DNA from: Triatoma infestans | Lineage: Eukaryota > Arthropoda > Insecta > Hemiptera > Reduviidae | Length of the DNA stretch: 64,000 bases | Assembly (NCBI GenBank): GCA_011037195.1 | Contig: JAAEAF010002627.1 | Coordinates: 17,035 to 81,034, forward strand | Direction: 5' to 3' | Part shown: in pieces, positions 32,601-43,770 of the stretch | Layout of the letters: each line of letters opens with the position of its first letter | Numbering within the stretch: position 1 is the first letter of the stretch | The notes under the pieces: generated by a model | What the model was told of the DNA's origin: nothing | Databases searched by the model: none | The model's input: the letters and a program-made list of their open reading frames with translations, nothing else | Translations under genes and position numbers: made by a program

Positions 32601-33273
32601 TCTGCTCGGATAGCCAGGCTGCGTTGAAGGCGCTTAATTCATGTGTCTTCACTTCCAGATTGGTGTTGGAATGTTCTAGAAGACTGGAAGATCTTTCTTT
32701 ATTAAAGGATGTGCTTCTGGTCTGGGTTCCAGGTCATATGGGAATTTTTGGGAATGAGGAGGTGGATAGGTATGCCAAATTAGGTGCCTCTCTCCCTTTC
32801 ATTGGTCCAGAGCTTGCTGTTGGTGTGTCTTCTGACACATGTTTGTCGGGCTTTCAGACGTGGATGACCTCACAGCACTCATCCTTATGGATAGTGCAGT
32901 GGGTTGTCGGCAGTCTAAAATGCTCATTGGGGGCCCGGACGGAGCTTTGAGTAGTGGGGTCCGATGTCTTTCACGGACCTCCCTCAGCTATCTGGTTGGA
33001 TTCCTCACTGGGCATTGTGGTTTAAGGAGACATCTCTATATAATGGGACTTGTGCCTGACCCTTTTTGTAGAGTTTGTGAAACTAAGAAGGAAACACCCA
33101 TGCATTTGATGACGAATTGTTTGGGTTGTGAGGAGATTAGGTTTAGGACCTTCGGCCGGAATAGGATGTCGGTAGAGGATCTTAAGCTGTGTCCTTTTAA
33201 GGTTTTGGTCCGATTTGTTCGGTCTGTTGTGAAACTTAGATGGTTAAAACCTGGGCCTGGATTTTCATTCTAG
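29612..33273 (+). pseudogene. LINE family 1 ORF2: APE endonuclease, RT, RNase H, CCHC; three frameshifts
   Basis: The first frame (29612-31171) has VQVNLQHSK at residues 8-16, catalytic QEPY at 37-40, CDANAHH-VWGS at 141-152 and SISDHRMI at 214-221 (APE endonuclease that nicks the target), then the start of RT (FKSPGPDGIYP). A frameshift near 31120-31150 moves RT to the second frame (31156-32613), with AFDRVSFDAL, GCPQGGCLSPKLW and the catalytic YADD box. RNase H starts there (CYTDGSRMDGRSG, FQAEVYAI). A second shift near 32595 leads to CSDSQAALKAL and GHMGIFGNEEVD. A third near 32850-32890 leads to the CRVCETKKETPMHLMTNC knuckle and the C-terminus at 33273. All catalytic boxes survive, so the loss of function looks recent. 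Confidence 0.88.
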
Positions 33274-33579
33274 TCCCAGTGGTAGGTATTCTTTAGGGGT
33301 AGCTATATGGGCCCGAGGGGCTTTGGATAGCGTAGGGTTTACTTCCCTCCCCTTTTAATTAAAAATAAATAAACAAAATTAATTAAAAATAAATAGATGG
33401 GCCAAATTCGGAGTTTTTAAGAAAATTAGTAAACCGGAAATGCGCTTTTATTGAACAGTTTTTTTTCAGTTTTCGACGAATTTCATTAAATCTGGTACAC
33501 AAACTATAAAATTTGTCAATCATAATTTTTAAGAATTGGAGTAAGAGAAAGTTGTGTGAGTGTTTCACACCAGATTTTT

Positions 33580-35220
33580 TAAAAATTTATTTCGAATCTT
33601 AATATAAATGTTAAACAGGAATCAATCACCTTTCCTCCTTAATAATGAAAATATTTTGTATCCTTTATTCAGTAAGTTCTGTGGCGAATCATTCCTGAAT
33701 ATTTTTCTATTTTATTTAAAAAAAAAAAAAAAAAAAAACTTATTTGTTTGTTTGTTTGTTACGAACAGACGTTAGTTTGTTACGTGCTCTCAGGTTACAG
33801 TCTAGAAATCTTCTAAAAATAATTGCATCAACTTCATGCATACAAATTGCCTAGCTGCTGGTATCACTTTCCAATCACTAACATAACTGTTACTCTGTGT
33901 GGATTCTTTATTTATGCAGTAACCAGTTACTGGTTATTTTTTTTGTTTTGTTTTTCTCTAAAGTTTAAACCCTTTTCGGGGGTTTTCTCTTTCAATACAT
34001 CGACTCATGCTTAAAATTTCTAATACACTTAACACACCCCTTCATCTATTTTACATAGCATCTATTCTTACAAGAAATTTTCAACGTTTTGATAGAACAA
34101 TTTAGTTAAAAGAGAAATTAGTTACTAAAAGTTTTATTTCATTACTTTAACATTTCCCCCGAAACTTCCAAAAAATGCATTTTTCTGGAACAAATAATAG
34201 TGATAGGCCTATGTGTGTGTAGAAGTTAGCTTCCAAAAATACTTTTGTGGGAGGAGCCTTTTTTCGAGTAAACACGCGAAGGCTGAAAAAAAAATATATT
34301 CAGTAAAAATCGCACAATTAGGTTGAAGAATTTTTAACCGAAACTTCGTGTCAAATGGATAGTGTCATGTATGTAAAGTGCGACTATACTAGCATGTGTT
34401 TCCTGCTATTTTTCGTGCTTTTGAAATATTTTTTTTTACACACATACAAACTCACAAAATAAAACATTCATACACACTAAAACAAATGTTTACCAAATTT
34501 TGGAAACCTCAAAAAACATGTCTCTGTTAATGGAAAACTAATTTTGAAAATTTCAGAAATGTAATAATTTTATATTTTATACATATATTCTCTAGATGTT
34601 CTAAGTCAAAATTTATTCATGTTTGTACAAGCTAATTATTCTAGGCATGTAAATTTATTTAACATATTTACTTATGTGCCTATTTATTTAACATGCTTAT
34701 TATAATATGTGGAATAATATTTTCAAAGGAGTTTAATTATTAATTAATAACGGTAAATAAATAACATAGTAATAATAAAATTATTATTTTGTTATCATAT
34801 TTATTAATAATGAAAGGCACTATAAAATAGCTGTTATAGGTATCGAACACCAAGGTGAGATATTTAGTTGGGGTCGAATCCTGTACTTGGCCTTGAACTT
34901 TATTCGGTGTATCTGGATAATTCACATCTCATGGACATGAGAAAAAACTTCTCATAAAAAAGCTGAAGACGTTTCTAACAGTGACTTTTGAGAAACGTTA
35001 TCCTTATTAGGAGTATTATCCTTATATAGGATGGAAAAAGTTATTTCTCTCAAGACCATCGTAATTAGGGACAAAGATAGGAACTCTGCTCGTTAATCTA
35101 AAAAAAAAAAAAAAAAAAAAATTATTACTTCGTATGTTTAAAATTTGTTTACAGTTGTATTAAGAAGCATATTAATCATCCATACTTGTACAATATCGTA
35201 AATACATTCACTAATTTTTA
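33580..35220. other. AT-rich region with decayed repeat A traces
   Basis: At about 34090-34350 short blocks ('gaaacttcc', 'aataatagtgatagg') suggest a very old repeat A in minus orientation. Homopolymer A runs lie at 33718-33738 and 35101-35120. No gene-like feature is visible. Confidence 0.45.
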
Positions 35221-35224
35221 CATT

Positions 35225-35333
35225 CTCTTACACCCTAGTAAGAGGAAGTATTATTGTAATCGTGTCAAATTTTCTATATCGAGTTTACATCGGAAATATC
35301 CGTTTTGAGGTCCTCTGAGTCCAGAAAATGGTC

Positions 35334-35364
<31 letters not shown>

Positions 35365-36190
35365 GAACAGCATAGCTCAAAATTGAAAAAAACCGTAGAA
35401 AGTTGAAACTTGATATTCCCTTTAGGTATCCACCATGGGATCTGACGGTACGTTATCTGTCAAAATTCCTCAACCGGAAGTACCACTTTACTAGTTGTTT
35501 TTTTTTTTTTAATTTTTGCGATTTTCTAAAAAAAATGGCTCCGACGATATCAACTACACATACAAAGAGATACAACTTTTATTTGAAATATTTCTCTGGG
35601 AAAATTCATTTAAGGGCACTTTTTGGGGAGGGGTGGGGTTAGGTTTTCATCTTAACAGCTATTTCAGTTTATTAGACAATTCTGTCATCTAAATAATATT
35701 AATTAAAATTAACTATGTTGTTGAAATTCAGAGTTTGAAAAATTCGGATAAGCGGAAGTGCGTTTACTTTACCACTTTACTAAATGATTTTTTCACTTTT
35801 TGCATTTTCTCAGAAATTGCACCAACGATTTTCTTGAAACTTCCTATAAACTACACATACAAAGATCTACAACTTTTTTTTAAAAAAACATTTCTCTGAA
35901 AGATTCATTTAAGGGCACTTTTAGGGGGGGGGGTATTTTTTTCTCTAAAGTGCTGTCATAGTTGATTAACACAATTCTATCATCCAAACAAATTAGTTAG
36001 AAATAAATAGATGCTAAAATTCCGAGTTTCAAGAAAATTAGTAAACCGGAAATGCGCTTTTACTGAACAGTTTATTTCAGTTTTCGACGAATTTCATTAA
36101 ATTTGGTACACTAGCTATAAAATTTTGTCAATTATAATTTTTGAGAACTGAAGTAAGAGAAAGTTGTGTTAGTATTTTACTCCAGATTTT
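35225..36190 (+). repeat. Repeat A, near full-length copy
   Basis: It starts 'cattctcttacaccctagtaagagg' and ends 'gaagtaagagaaagttgtgttagtattttactccag'. It includes a (GT)n tract at 35332-35357, two complete ~300-bp units and the partial third ('gtaaaccggaaatgcgc'). Confidence 0.8.
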
Positions 36191-36289
36191 TTTTTTTTAA
36201 TGTTACAATTAAAAGTGATAGGTTTATATCTGTACAGTTACCATTGGAATTGGATTTCGAGATAATTCCAAAATAACTCAAAAATCTGT

Positions 36290-36475
36290 AATGTTGCATT
36301 TCCGGTTATCCGATTTTCTTGCGTTAGATGTGGTATGTTAAGTGTATACGTGCTCAACCAATTATTAAAAACAATTTTTTTTGTACTCATGGAACGTCAA
36401 AACTCTGACAACGTCAAATCGTCAAGTCTGACACGATCGCAGTACTTCTTCTTACGTAAGAGAAAGTAAAAATTA
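36290..36475 (-). repeat. Repeat A 5' fragment, diverged
   Basis: On the minus strand it begins with 'ctttctcttacgtaagaagaagtactgcgatcgtg' and fades after about 180 bp. It faces the copy at 35225-36190. Confidence 0.55.
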
Positions 36476-36752
36476 AAGCAAATAGAAAAAAAGAGTCCTG
36501 GACAAGACATCCATTTTTAAATTAATGATATTGGAACAGATTGAAGTAAGCTTTTAAGATCGTATTCCTCATAATAATATCCAGCAAGCAATTTTCTTTC
36601 AGTTTGATAGATAGATAAAAAAGCTTGATTACAAATTTACAAATTTGTTCAATAATAATTAATAGAAGTTCCAATGTACATTAACATTATAAACCTTCCT
36701 ACAGTGTTTTGTAATGTGATTGTTGGGATAAGGCGAGGTACAATATGCAGGG

Positions 36753-37422
36753 GAAAAGCTGCAAGGTCATACGCATTTGCTCCGACAGTCAGGCTGCACT
36801 GAAAGCCCTAGAGGCTTACAGAACTACCTCATCCCTGGTGAAGGAATGTCGAGAGGCATTGTCGAGACTTTCCAGGCACAACAAGGTACAGCTGTTGTGG
36901 GTGCCTGGACATGCAGGGGTTGAGGGTAATGAGACAGCTGATCAACTGGCCAGGAACGGGGCCAACACTCCGTTCATTGGTCCAGAGCCGGTCCTGGGAA
37001 TAACTGGCGGAGCAATTCGTGCAGCGATTAGAGAGTGGGGTCGCAGTAAGCATGAAGAGCTCTGGAGGAGGAGCCCGGGTGTTATACACAGTAAAAGGAT
37101 GATGCCAGGACTGTGTAAACGAAGAACCCAAATGACTCTTAGTCTGAGTAGGAGCCAGATTTCTCTGGTGACGGGACTATTTACGGGTTATGGTAGGTTC
37201 AGGAAACATCTGTACAAGGTAGGACTCATTCGAGCGGAACCCTTGTGCAGACTATGTCAGGAAGAGGAGGAAACGGCCTCCCACCAGTTGTTCGATTGCA
37301 TTGCAATAATCAAATTGAGATATGAAATCTTTGGTACTTTGCGACCTGAGGAGATAGTAGCTCAAAATGACCTGGTGGTGAAGGTCCTCAAACTCCTTAG
37401 GGAGGGAGGGTTTGTCTACTAG
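36753..37422 (+). pseudogene. LINE family 2 ORF2 C-terminus: partial RNase H and zinc knuckle, open frame
   Basis: An uninterrupted frame (223 LINE codons; the first few codons of the longer open frame are target DNA) starts inside RNase H at IRICSDSQAALKAL (catalytic Asp). It continues with LLWVPGHAGVEGNETADQLAR (His and last acidic residue), PEPVLGI, LVTGLFTGYGRFRKHLYKVGLI and a CCHC knuckle (CRLCQEEEETASHQLFDC). It ends LREGGFVY. The first RNase H Asp and Glu boxes, RT and endonuclease are absent through 5' truncation. The frame is intact because the insertion is recent, not because the product is used. Confidence 0.85.
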
Positions 37423-37503
37423 GAACTATTGGGGGTGGCACAATTAGCCTCTGTTGGCTGCAGTGCCGGGATATAGCCCACCCGAGGTTGGATAATAATA
37501 ATA
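36753..37503 (+). mobile_element. LINE family 2, 5'-truncated insertion with 17-bp target duplication
   Basis: It is flanked by identical 17-bp copies, AGGTACAATATGCAGGG, at 36736-36752 and 37504-37520. The 3' end has an (ATA)n tail after 'tatagcccacccgag'. It is the best-preserved family 2 copy here and the reference for the fragments at 6131-6690 and 13095-14095. Confidence 0.9.
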
Positions 37504-37639
37504 AGGTACAATATGCAGGGAAAAAGGGGAAAAAACCTGCAGCTTTAGGAAAAATATTACGAGAGAACGTGTTTCAGTCTTTTATGCCTGTAATATATGG
37601 AGGGATCGTAGGAGGCTATTTCGCGGCAGAGTGAATTAA

Positions 37640-38015
37640 GATGACAGTCTAATGTGGAGAGGAGTTTCAGAAGACGATTTTGGATAAGGAATAAACTGGG
37701 GTTACTGAAGATTTTTTACGTGAAGTAGGTCGATTTTGGTGTGTCGTGGTGAGCCAGTCGCAAGTCTTAGGAATTTGTTCTGGGTTATCTGAAGTTTTTT
37801 TGATGTTATTGTTACCAGTCAGGCTCCAGGCGGAGGAAGTGTTAAGTATCATCGGTCTGATGACTATTTTGTACAGTAGCAGTTTGTTTTGTGTGGTAAT
37901 TTTTGAGTCGCGTGACAGTCGTAACGGGAAGAGTAGTGTTATAGTCATTTTTCCAGAATTTCACTTTGTCTTGTACGTGGGTCGTGAAGGATCAATTTGT
38001 TGTCCAGAGTTCTTT
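37640..38015 (-). pseudogene. Jockey-like reverse-transcriptase C-terminal fragment
   Basis: On the minus strand the frame reads TLLFPLRLSRDSKITTQNKLLLYKIVIRPMI, then SSAWSLTGNNNIKK, and after shifts 'IDPSRPTYKTK' upstream and 'RLATGSPRHTKIDLL' downstream. The 'L-PLL-R-SKL---NKLLLYK-LIRP---Y---W' pattern is characteristic of the RT thumb of Jockey-clade LINEs. No RNase H follows, consistent with Jockey. Frameshifts are present; catalytic boxes are missing. Confidence 0.7.
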
Positions 38016-38915
38016 CATTTTGAGTTTAGTGAATGAATATATTGATTTTTCAACGACAGAAAGTAGTTGGAGTTGTTGACGAAAAAGTTGTTAAAAAGTA
38101 AAGGAAATTATGTAGTTTAAGTCTGCAATTAATTGTTTAATTGCTTAAAAACTAATACTTAATTTTTCGGGATCATTCACACTATTTTAAAGTGTTTACT
38201 GTCTGGTTAAACAATATTGTAACGTCAACAAGCATATAATAATACTAACAAGTCCCACACACACGCATATACAAATTTGATTGTAAGTGATCGATGTCTA
38301 CAAAATAAAGGAAGATAAAAAAAATCAGAGAAAAATCTCTATGAGATAATAAAGTAGAATTTATAACATATTTTTCCTACAAAAAATAACCTCGAAAACA
38401 TTAATTAAGAAAAAAAAAAATTTGACATGATCAGAGTCCAACTTCTTTTTTTTTCACTTTTTTTATAAATAAATAAGTGAAAGTAAAAAAGGAAATTTAA
38501 AACCACTGTTTTACTAACCGTTATGAAAACATAGTATTACCCTTCTTTATGTGGGGGTGGTATGGTGGCAGATGTTTTCAGCATTGGTATATGGGTGTGG
38601 CTGGTTTACGGCCACCACCTGGCCTTTAAAAATCTTTTCATTCAATTCCTTGAATGTCTTTCATTCATTGAAGAAGTGTTTTTATTTATTATTAGTTTTC
38701 ATTTTTTTTTTAATTTTTATTGTTTGTCTATTATCTTTCCTTTAAAGGATAATTTTCTGCTCGCTATAACCTATGTATTGTTCAGGTGCTGTTTGTGTGT
38801 TTTTGCTATAATAGATTTTTTTTTTGTTGAAATGATTGGATATGCATGCAAGTCTGTCAAGTGATATACATACATATACGTGATACCAGTTGATATTTCG
38901 TTATTAATTTTCGTA

Positions 38916-38946
<31 letters not shown>

Positions 38947-38985
38947 TTTAATTATATTTCTACATAATATCCTGTGTTATTCTTC
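38015..38985. other. AT-rich stretch; short repeat A trace; (ATT)n
   Basis: At about 38418-38490 'tttgacatgatcagagtccaacttctt' and 'taagtgaaagtaaaa' suggest a remnant of the repeat A 5' end (minus). At 38551-38640 a GC-richer patch has an open frame without a recognised domain. (ATT)n lies at 38920-38946. Confidence 0.45.
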
Positions 38986-38989
38986 TAAA

Positions 38990-40480
38990 TATTCTGGGTT
39001 AACAGAATACTTTTCAGAAACGAAAAATTCCGGGAAGTTCAAAGTGTATTATTTTGTATTATTCCCGTTTACGCACAACCGCCCGCACTTGACAACGTAC
39101 GTAGGTTTTAGGGCAAAATCCATGTAGTGGAATCAATTGTCGTGATTCCTGAGGTATGAAGTTAGATGTCTTGAAGAGGGAATTATTAGGCGGAAGTTAG
39201 TTTAGAGAGTTATTGCTTGAATTACTAACACTGAATTTATAAAAATAGAATATATTTTAACAATAATTTGAATGAGCCTAATGGTAATTACAATTAATAT
39301 GATTTGATAAAAGTAAATAAATAATTTTAAGAGTTAAATAACAAATAATTTAAAATAATTATAATAATTAAACTAATATGCACATCTATGAAAATAATTA
39401 TAAATAAAACCTTGTATAGGGACGCGCTCGGAACTCAAGTATAACTGCTGCTGTAAAATGATACTGATATAATGATGTGGCTACTCGTATAATGATGAAT
39501 GATATAATGCTGATTGATATAATGATCCCCTCTTCCAGTGGCGCGAAGTTTATATTAGTCTTACTCACACACTGTCTAGTGTGTAAGTACGTTCTCACAC
39601 TAAGACATCTCTAGTATTGTGCGACCTTGGTTAGGTCGGCGTCCAGTGATTCAGGTCAGTGGCCAGATTTGGTCGCCCATCGGCGACTTTCACAGACCAG
39701 GTGGTTTCTGTTCAATAGACAGGGCTTTATCGGTGCTTGTCTTTGACCTTTGTATTGAAAAGGCAGCAGCCTGCTGTGGGGCCACTAGTTAAAATTATTC
39801 TTTACTTTTGTTATATTTTGTGAAGGCTTTGACATGCTATGACATGCAAATATGTCATTACAATCCATCAACTAAAACTGCGACATTACACAGGTTCTCC
39901 TGTTTTCCTCCACTTTATCGTGATTTACTCGAAAACAGCTCCAACGATTTTTTTTTTTTTTTTCTATTTCCTATACTATCTACACACATACATACCTATC
40001 ACTTTTATTTGAAACATTTCCTCAGGAAAATTGATTTTCTTGTAGGGGTAGGGGTGAGTGTACCAGCTTCAGTTTTAATGTAATTTTCTCACTACCTACT
40101 TTATATTAATAAGCATTAGGATTCCAAATATGGTGAATATTTAACCGGAAATACAGCTTTACTTTTCAGCATAGATTTTCGAGTTTTTTTGGAATTATCT
40201 CTAAAAACATAGTACGATTTCCTTTAATCTGGATTATTTACTTTTATTTCAAGCATTAAGAAAAAAAAAACAGAATATTTTAGATAATTTTACGAAATTT
40301 GTGACGCAAATTTTCAAATGTATGGAGTTGGTTCTGTGTTATTGACTCATTTTCAATTCTGTTGGGTTGGTAGGTTGGTATTCCCCCCCCCCACTCCCCG
40401 CTAAGATATTTATGTAAAATTTGATTGTATTAACAGAAATCAGAGAAAGTATCATTAAGAGTGTTTTAAACCAGATTTTT
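38990..40480 (+). repeat. Repeat A, old diverged copy, split by a solo LTR
   Basis: Before 39122: 'agaaacgaaaaattccgggaagttcaa' and 'gggcaaaatcca'. After 39863: 'atccatcaact', 'tactcgaaaacagctccaacgatttt', 'tatcacttttatttgaaacatttcc', 'aatcagagaaagt' and 'agtgttttaaaccagatt'. The two parts join cleanly when the LTR and one target duplication are removed. Confidence 0.65.
39123..39862 (-). mobile_element. Solo LTR with ATCCA target duplication
   Basis: On the plus strand it begins TGTAGTGGAATC and ends GTCATTACA. ATCCA directly flanks both ends (39118-39122 and 39863-39867). The related LTR at 53300-53934 runs in the opposite direction and shares 'gattcctgaggtat', 'gatgtcttgaagagg', 'cggaagttagtttagag', 'gcgcgaagtttatatta' and 'gcgaccttggtta'. 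No internal retrotransposon sequence is present, so it arose by LTR-LTR recombination. The interior contains a run of 'gatataatgat' repeats (39455-39525). Confidence 0.85.
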
Positions 40481-40554
40481 TAATTTTTAACTTCATTTAC
40501 TAATTTGTTACCGACATAAATTACAATACACTTTGTAGATCTTATGTTATACTC

Positions 40555-41218
40555 CTTACCTACTCCTAGTAAGAGAAAGTATTGTAATCGTGTCAAATTT
40601 TCGATGTCGACTTTTCACCGGAAATAACCGTTTTGAGGTTCCATGAGTCCAAAAAAGTGGTTTTTAGAAAAGGGTCTGTGTGTGTGTGTGTGTGTGGGTG
40701 TGTATGTATGTATGTGAACAGCATAGCTCAAAAACGAAAAACCGTAGAAAGTTAATTGAAACTCGATATCCGTTTAGGTATCACCATGGCATCTAACAGT
40801 GGGTCATCTGTCAAAATTCTTCTACTGAAAGTACCACTTTACTTGTTGTTTTTTTTTTTTTTACTTTTTTGCGTTTTTCTTAAAAATGGTTCCGACGATT
40901 TTCTTCAAACTTGTTATACCAACTACACTTACAAACAGCTACATCTTTTATTTGAAACATTTCTCTGAGAAAATTCATTTAAGGGCACTTTTGTGGGAGG
41001 GGTAGGGTTAGGTTTTCATTTGAAGTGCTATTTCAGTTAATTAAACAATTCTATCATCTAAATAATGTTAATTAAAATTGAATATGTTGTTGAAATTCCG
41101 AGTTTCAAAAAATCGGATAACAGGAAGTGCGTTTATATTACCACTTTACTAAATGATTTTTTTCACTTTTTCGCGATTTTCTCAAAGATGTCTCCGGCGA
41201 TTTTCTTGAAACTTCTTA
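40555..41218 (+). repeat. Repeat A, 3'-truncated copy
   Basis: It starts 'agtaagagaaagtattgtaatcg', contains (TG)n at 40677-40695, one full ~300-bp unit and the beginning of the second, and stops abruptly after 'ttttcttgaaacttctta' at 41218. Confidence 0.8.
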
Positions 41219-41219
41219 T

Positions 41220-41980
41220 TTTTTTAAACAATAGGACAACTAGAGAAGTGATATTATGAAATTATTACTTATTTTTATCACTGATTTTATTCACCTTTAA
41301 CTTAGTGAAACTAAGATTTGTTTATGTCATAAAACTTGCTTGAGATTGAGCTGAAAGCTTGAGTAGTAACCCCTCTAACTTCAGATTCATCTAAATTAAT
41401 TCGTTAAAACTAAATTTCCAAGTATTTTTGACTCAATACTATTTATTTTCTCTTATGTTATATTTAAGGAAATATTAACGATCTATCACACAGTAGAATT
41501 AGGAGATTTTTTATTTGATTACGTAACCTTTAATTACGAAAAAAGGTTTTATGTTAGTCTCCAGTATTATAGATAATTCTGGGTCAATATCGCTGCTGGC
41601 ACATAGGAGAACTCTTGTTAGCAACTTAGTTACCTAGGGTCATTTACCAAGATTATAAAAAATAAAAAAAAAGAGACGTCCTCATGAATTCAATAAACAT
41701 ATAAGTATAAAAAACAACATTATTATTTGAATAATGTAAACATTTATGTATACAATACATTGAAAACAATATGAACTACCTGTCAAAAACAACATTTCAT
41801 TGTATCCAATGTAATTGTATTCACTCAGATGATATAATGTAAGGGAAATGTAAATGATAGTAGGTACTTAAATAAATTAATATAATGTTTTGTCGGTTCA
41901 CCTGGTTTTATAATCGTATAATTGTATAACAGACACGCTTTCCTGGTAATATAATTTTCACTAAAATGTCGAATTGAAAG
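41220..41980. other. AT-rich stretch with no recognised feature
   Basis: No repeat copy or open frame of interest was found. Confidence 0.55.
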
Positions 41981-42756
41981 AAAAAAAAAAAAATCTGGTG
42001 TGAAACATTCACTCAACTTTCCCTTACTTCAGTTTTCAAAATTGTAATTGACAAATTTTATAGTTAGTGTAAACAATTTAATGAAATTCGTCGAAAACTG
42101 TTCAGTAAAAGCGCAATTCCGGTTTACTGATTTTCTTGAAACTTGGAATTTTGGCCATCTATTTATTTCTAATAAATTTTGTTTGGATGATAGAATTGTA
42201 TAATCAACTATGATAGCAGTTTAGAGAAAAACCTAACTCCACCCCGTCACTAAAAAGTGCCCTTAAATGAATTTTCCCATAGAAATGTTTAAAATAAAAG
42301 TTGTAGATCAGTATATGTGTAATTTATATAGGAAGTTTCAGGAAAATCCGTCGGAGCCATAGTTGACAAAATCGCGAAAAAGTGAAAAAATCATTTAGTA
42401 AAGTGGTAAAGTAAACAAACGCCTTCAGTCATCCGTTTTCTTTTTTCAAACTCGGAATTTCAACAACATATTTAATTCTAATTAACATTATTTAGATGAT
42501 AGAATTGTCTAATAAACTGAAATAGCACTTTAGAGGAAAATCTAACCCCACCCCCCCCCAAAGTGCCCTTAAATGAATTTTCCCAGAGAAATGTTTTATA
42601 TAAAAGTTGTTGACCTTTGTATGTTTAGTTGATATACGACGTTTGTAGAAAATCGTCGGAGCCATTTTCAAGAAAATCGCGAAAAAAAAAATCGTTTAGT
42701 AAAATGGCACTTTCGGTTGAGGAATTTTGATACATAACTTACTGTCAGATCCCATT

Positions 42757-43120
42757 ATTATTGGCGCATTGATTCTTGTAAGTATCAAAATAAATGTTTG
42801 CGGGACCAGTCAATTTTAAAATCAAAGTTTCTAATTTGTCCGCATCAGACCAACCCGACAGGACACTATAATTCTTGAGTTGGTCGATGAAGCTGGAATA
42901 ATCGCTATTGTGCGAACCGTCGAATTCAGGTAGATTATTTATCATCTTGAGATTCCTGATATTTACAGGATTTGCCGTGTTGTACCTTATTTAAAAGGTA
43001 TGCGATTGCCTCATTCTTAATTTTCGATAAGCGTTCTTTTACCACTAATAAATTAATTAATCTTCCGCCTATTGGGAGATTATGTTTTTTGAGTTCTTTA
43101 ATGATATCGCCTCTTTTCAT
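42757..43120 (-). pseudogene. Partial gag of an LTR retrotransposon
   Basis: The start (MKRGDIIKELKKHNLPIGGR, from 43120) resembles the SAP-like N-terminal stretch of some Ty3/gypsy Gag proteins. After a frameshift near 42950 the next frame continues with INNLPEFDGSHNSDYSSFID and SGWSDADKLETLILKLTGPA, the typical Gag 'LP-F-G...F...LKLTG-A' pattern. It ends by truncation after about 120 residues. It would form the particle shell; here it is broken. Confidence 0.7.
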
Positions 43121-43309
43121 AAAAAAAGGTCGATAAGATTTTAAATGTAAAAAGAATTGAGTTTAAAAATGAAATATCAATAAGTAAAAATGAAATATAA
43201 ATAAATAATGAAATAAATATATGTAAATATGAAAAACTGAAAGAAATGACTTATCTTTATCTTCGAAAATGTTGAAGCCGAAGTGGGATTCTCAAACGCT
43301 GCCACCAAT

Positions 43310-43602
43310 ATAATGGAGTTGATGAGGAGAGAAATTAGGATTGATTAATTAGACGAGATATGAAGACACTGTTATAATATGGCTGTAAGTTTACACAAAC
43401 TGCACTGGACTGTAATGATTTTATAGAATAAAAGATGAGAGTAGAGATATGACACGATGCGATGTATGGTTGAATCTGATAGATTGATTCCTCACTGACT
43501 TATATACAGGTTCCCCTCCCCTTTTGCCTGCTTAAGTCAGAGAGTACCAGAGAGAGTCTGTTTTTCTCATGGTCGGGCTTGGCTCTCTCTCTTGCCCTTA
43601 CA
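43310..43602 (-). repeat. 5' LTR of the gag fragment
   Basis: It is colinear with the solo LTRs at 55146-55439 and 56667-56943: 'gaagacactgttataatat', 'gacacgatgcgatgta', 'cttatatacaggttc', 'agagagtaccagagagagtctg', 'ctctctcttgcc'. A TATA-like 'cttatataca' lies at 43499. The plus-strand order ends in CCCTTACA at 43602. Confidence 0.8.
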
Positions 43603-43770
43603 CGAGCAATGCTGTACACACACACACACCAACACACAGACCATTTTCTAGAAACCACTTTTTTGGACTCAGTGGACCTCGAAACGGATATTTCCGGTGA
43701 AAACTCGATATCATAAATTTGACACGATTACAATACTTCCTCTGACCAGGAGTAAGAGAAAGTAAAAATG

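Larger units (their letters stand above)
28326..33370 (+). mobile_element. LINE family 1, near full-length, APE-type with RNase H (R1/LOA-like)
   Basis: A single 5.0-kb insertion in repeat A. Order: a GC-rich non-coding 5' part (28326-29400), a TTTA-type simple repeat (29405-29550), ORF2 (29612-33273), and a 3' UTR (ending 'gggtttacttccctcccc') with an AT-rich tail. AAAC borders both sides, a short possible target duplication. The combination of APE endonuclease, RT, RNase H and a terminal CCHC knuckle fits the I/LOA/R1 group; exact clade needs phylogeny. No ORF1 was recognised. Three frameshifts make it inactive. Three or more 3' fragments of the same family lie at 23496, 54720 and 58451. 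Confidence 0.85.
27590..33577 (+). repeat. Repeat A copy split by LINE family 1
   Basis: Bases 27590-28325 follow repeat A from 'aagtattgtaatcgtgtc' through the second unit. The match resumes at 33371 ('aaattaattaaaaataaatagatggg', 'gtaaaccggaaatgcgc') and ends at 33577 ('gtgtgagtgtttcacaccag'). The LINE at 28326-33370 therefore landed in an existing repeat A. Confidence 0.85.
42757..43602 (-). mobile_element. LTR-retrotransposon fragment: LTR, primer site, partial gag
   Basis: Reading on the minus strand: an LTR (43602 to 43310 or 43361, see findings) beginning TGTAAGGGCAAGAGAG; then ATTGGTGGCAGCG, a sequence starting with TGG that fits a primer-binding site; then a leader; then partial gag (43120-42757). 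The element stops in gag at 42757, at the join with repeat A. pol is absent. The layout fits a Ty3/gypsy-type element. Confidence 0.75.
41985..43770 (-). repeat. Repeat A, minus orientation, split by an LTR-retrotransposon fragment
   Basis: The 3' part is at 41985-42756 ('ctggtgtgaaacattcactca' to 'ttactgtcagatccca'). The 5' part is at 43603-43770 ('gagcaatgctgtacaca', a CA microsatellite, 'ggatatttccggtgaaaactcg', 'taagagaaagt'). About 50 bp of the consensus between them is missing, so the left junction of the insertion also involved a deletion. Confidence 0.75.

Noticed and set aside
37504..37520. Second copy of AGGTACAATATGCAGGG as part of a tandem repeat
   Set aside because: It pairs exactly with 36736-36752 around a LINE insertion, so it is a target-site duplication.
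42757..43120. Possible host gene with SAP-like domain
   Set aside because: It is followed by Gag-type sequence and preceded by an LTR with a primer-site-like motif, so it is retrotransposon gag.
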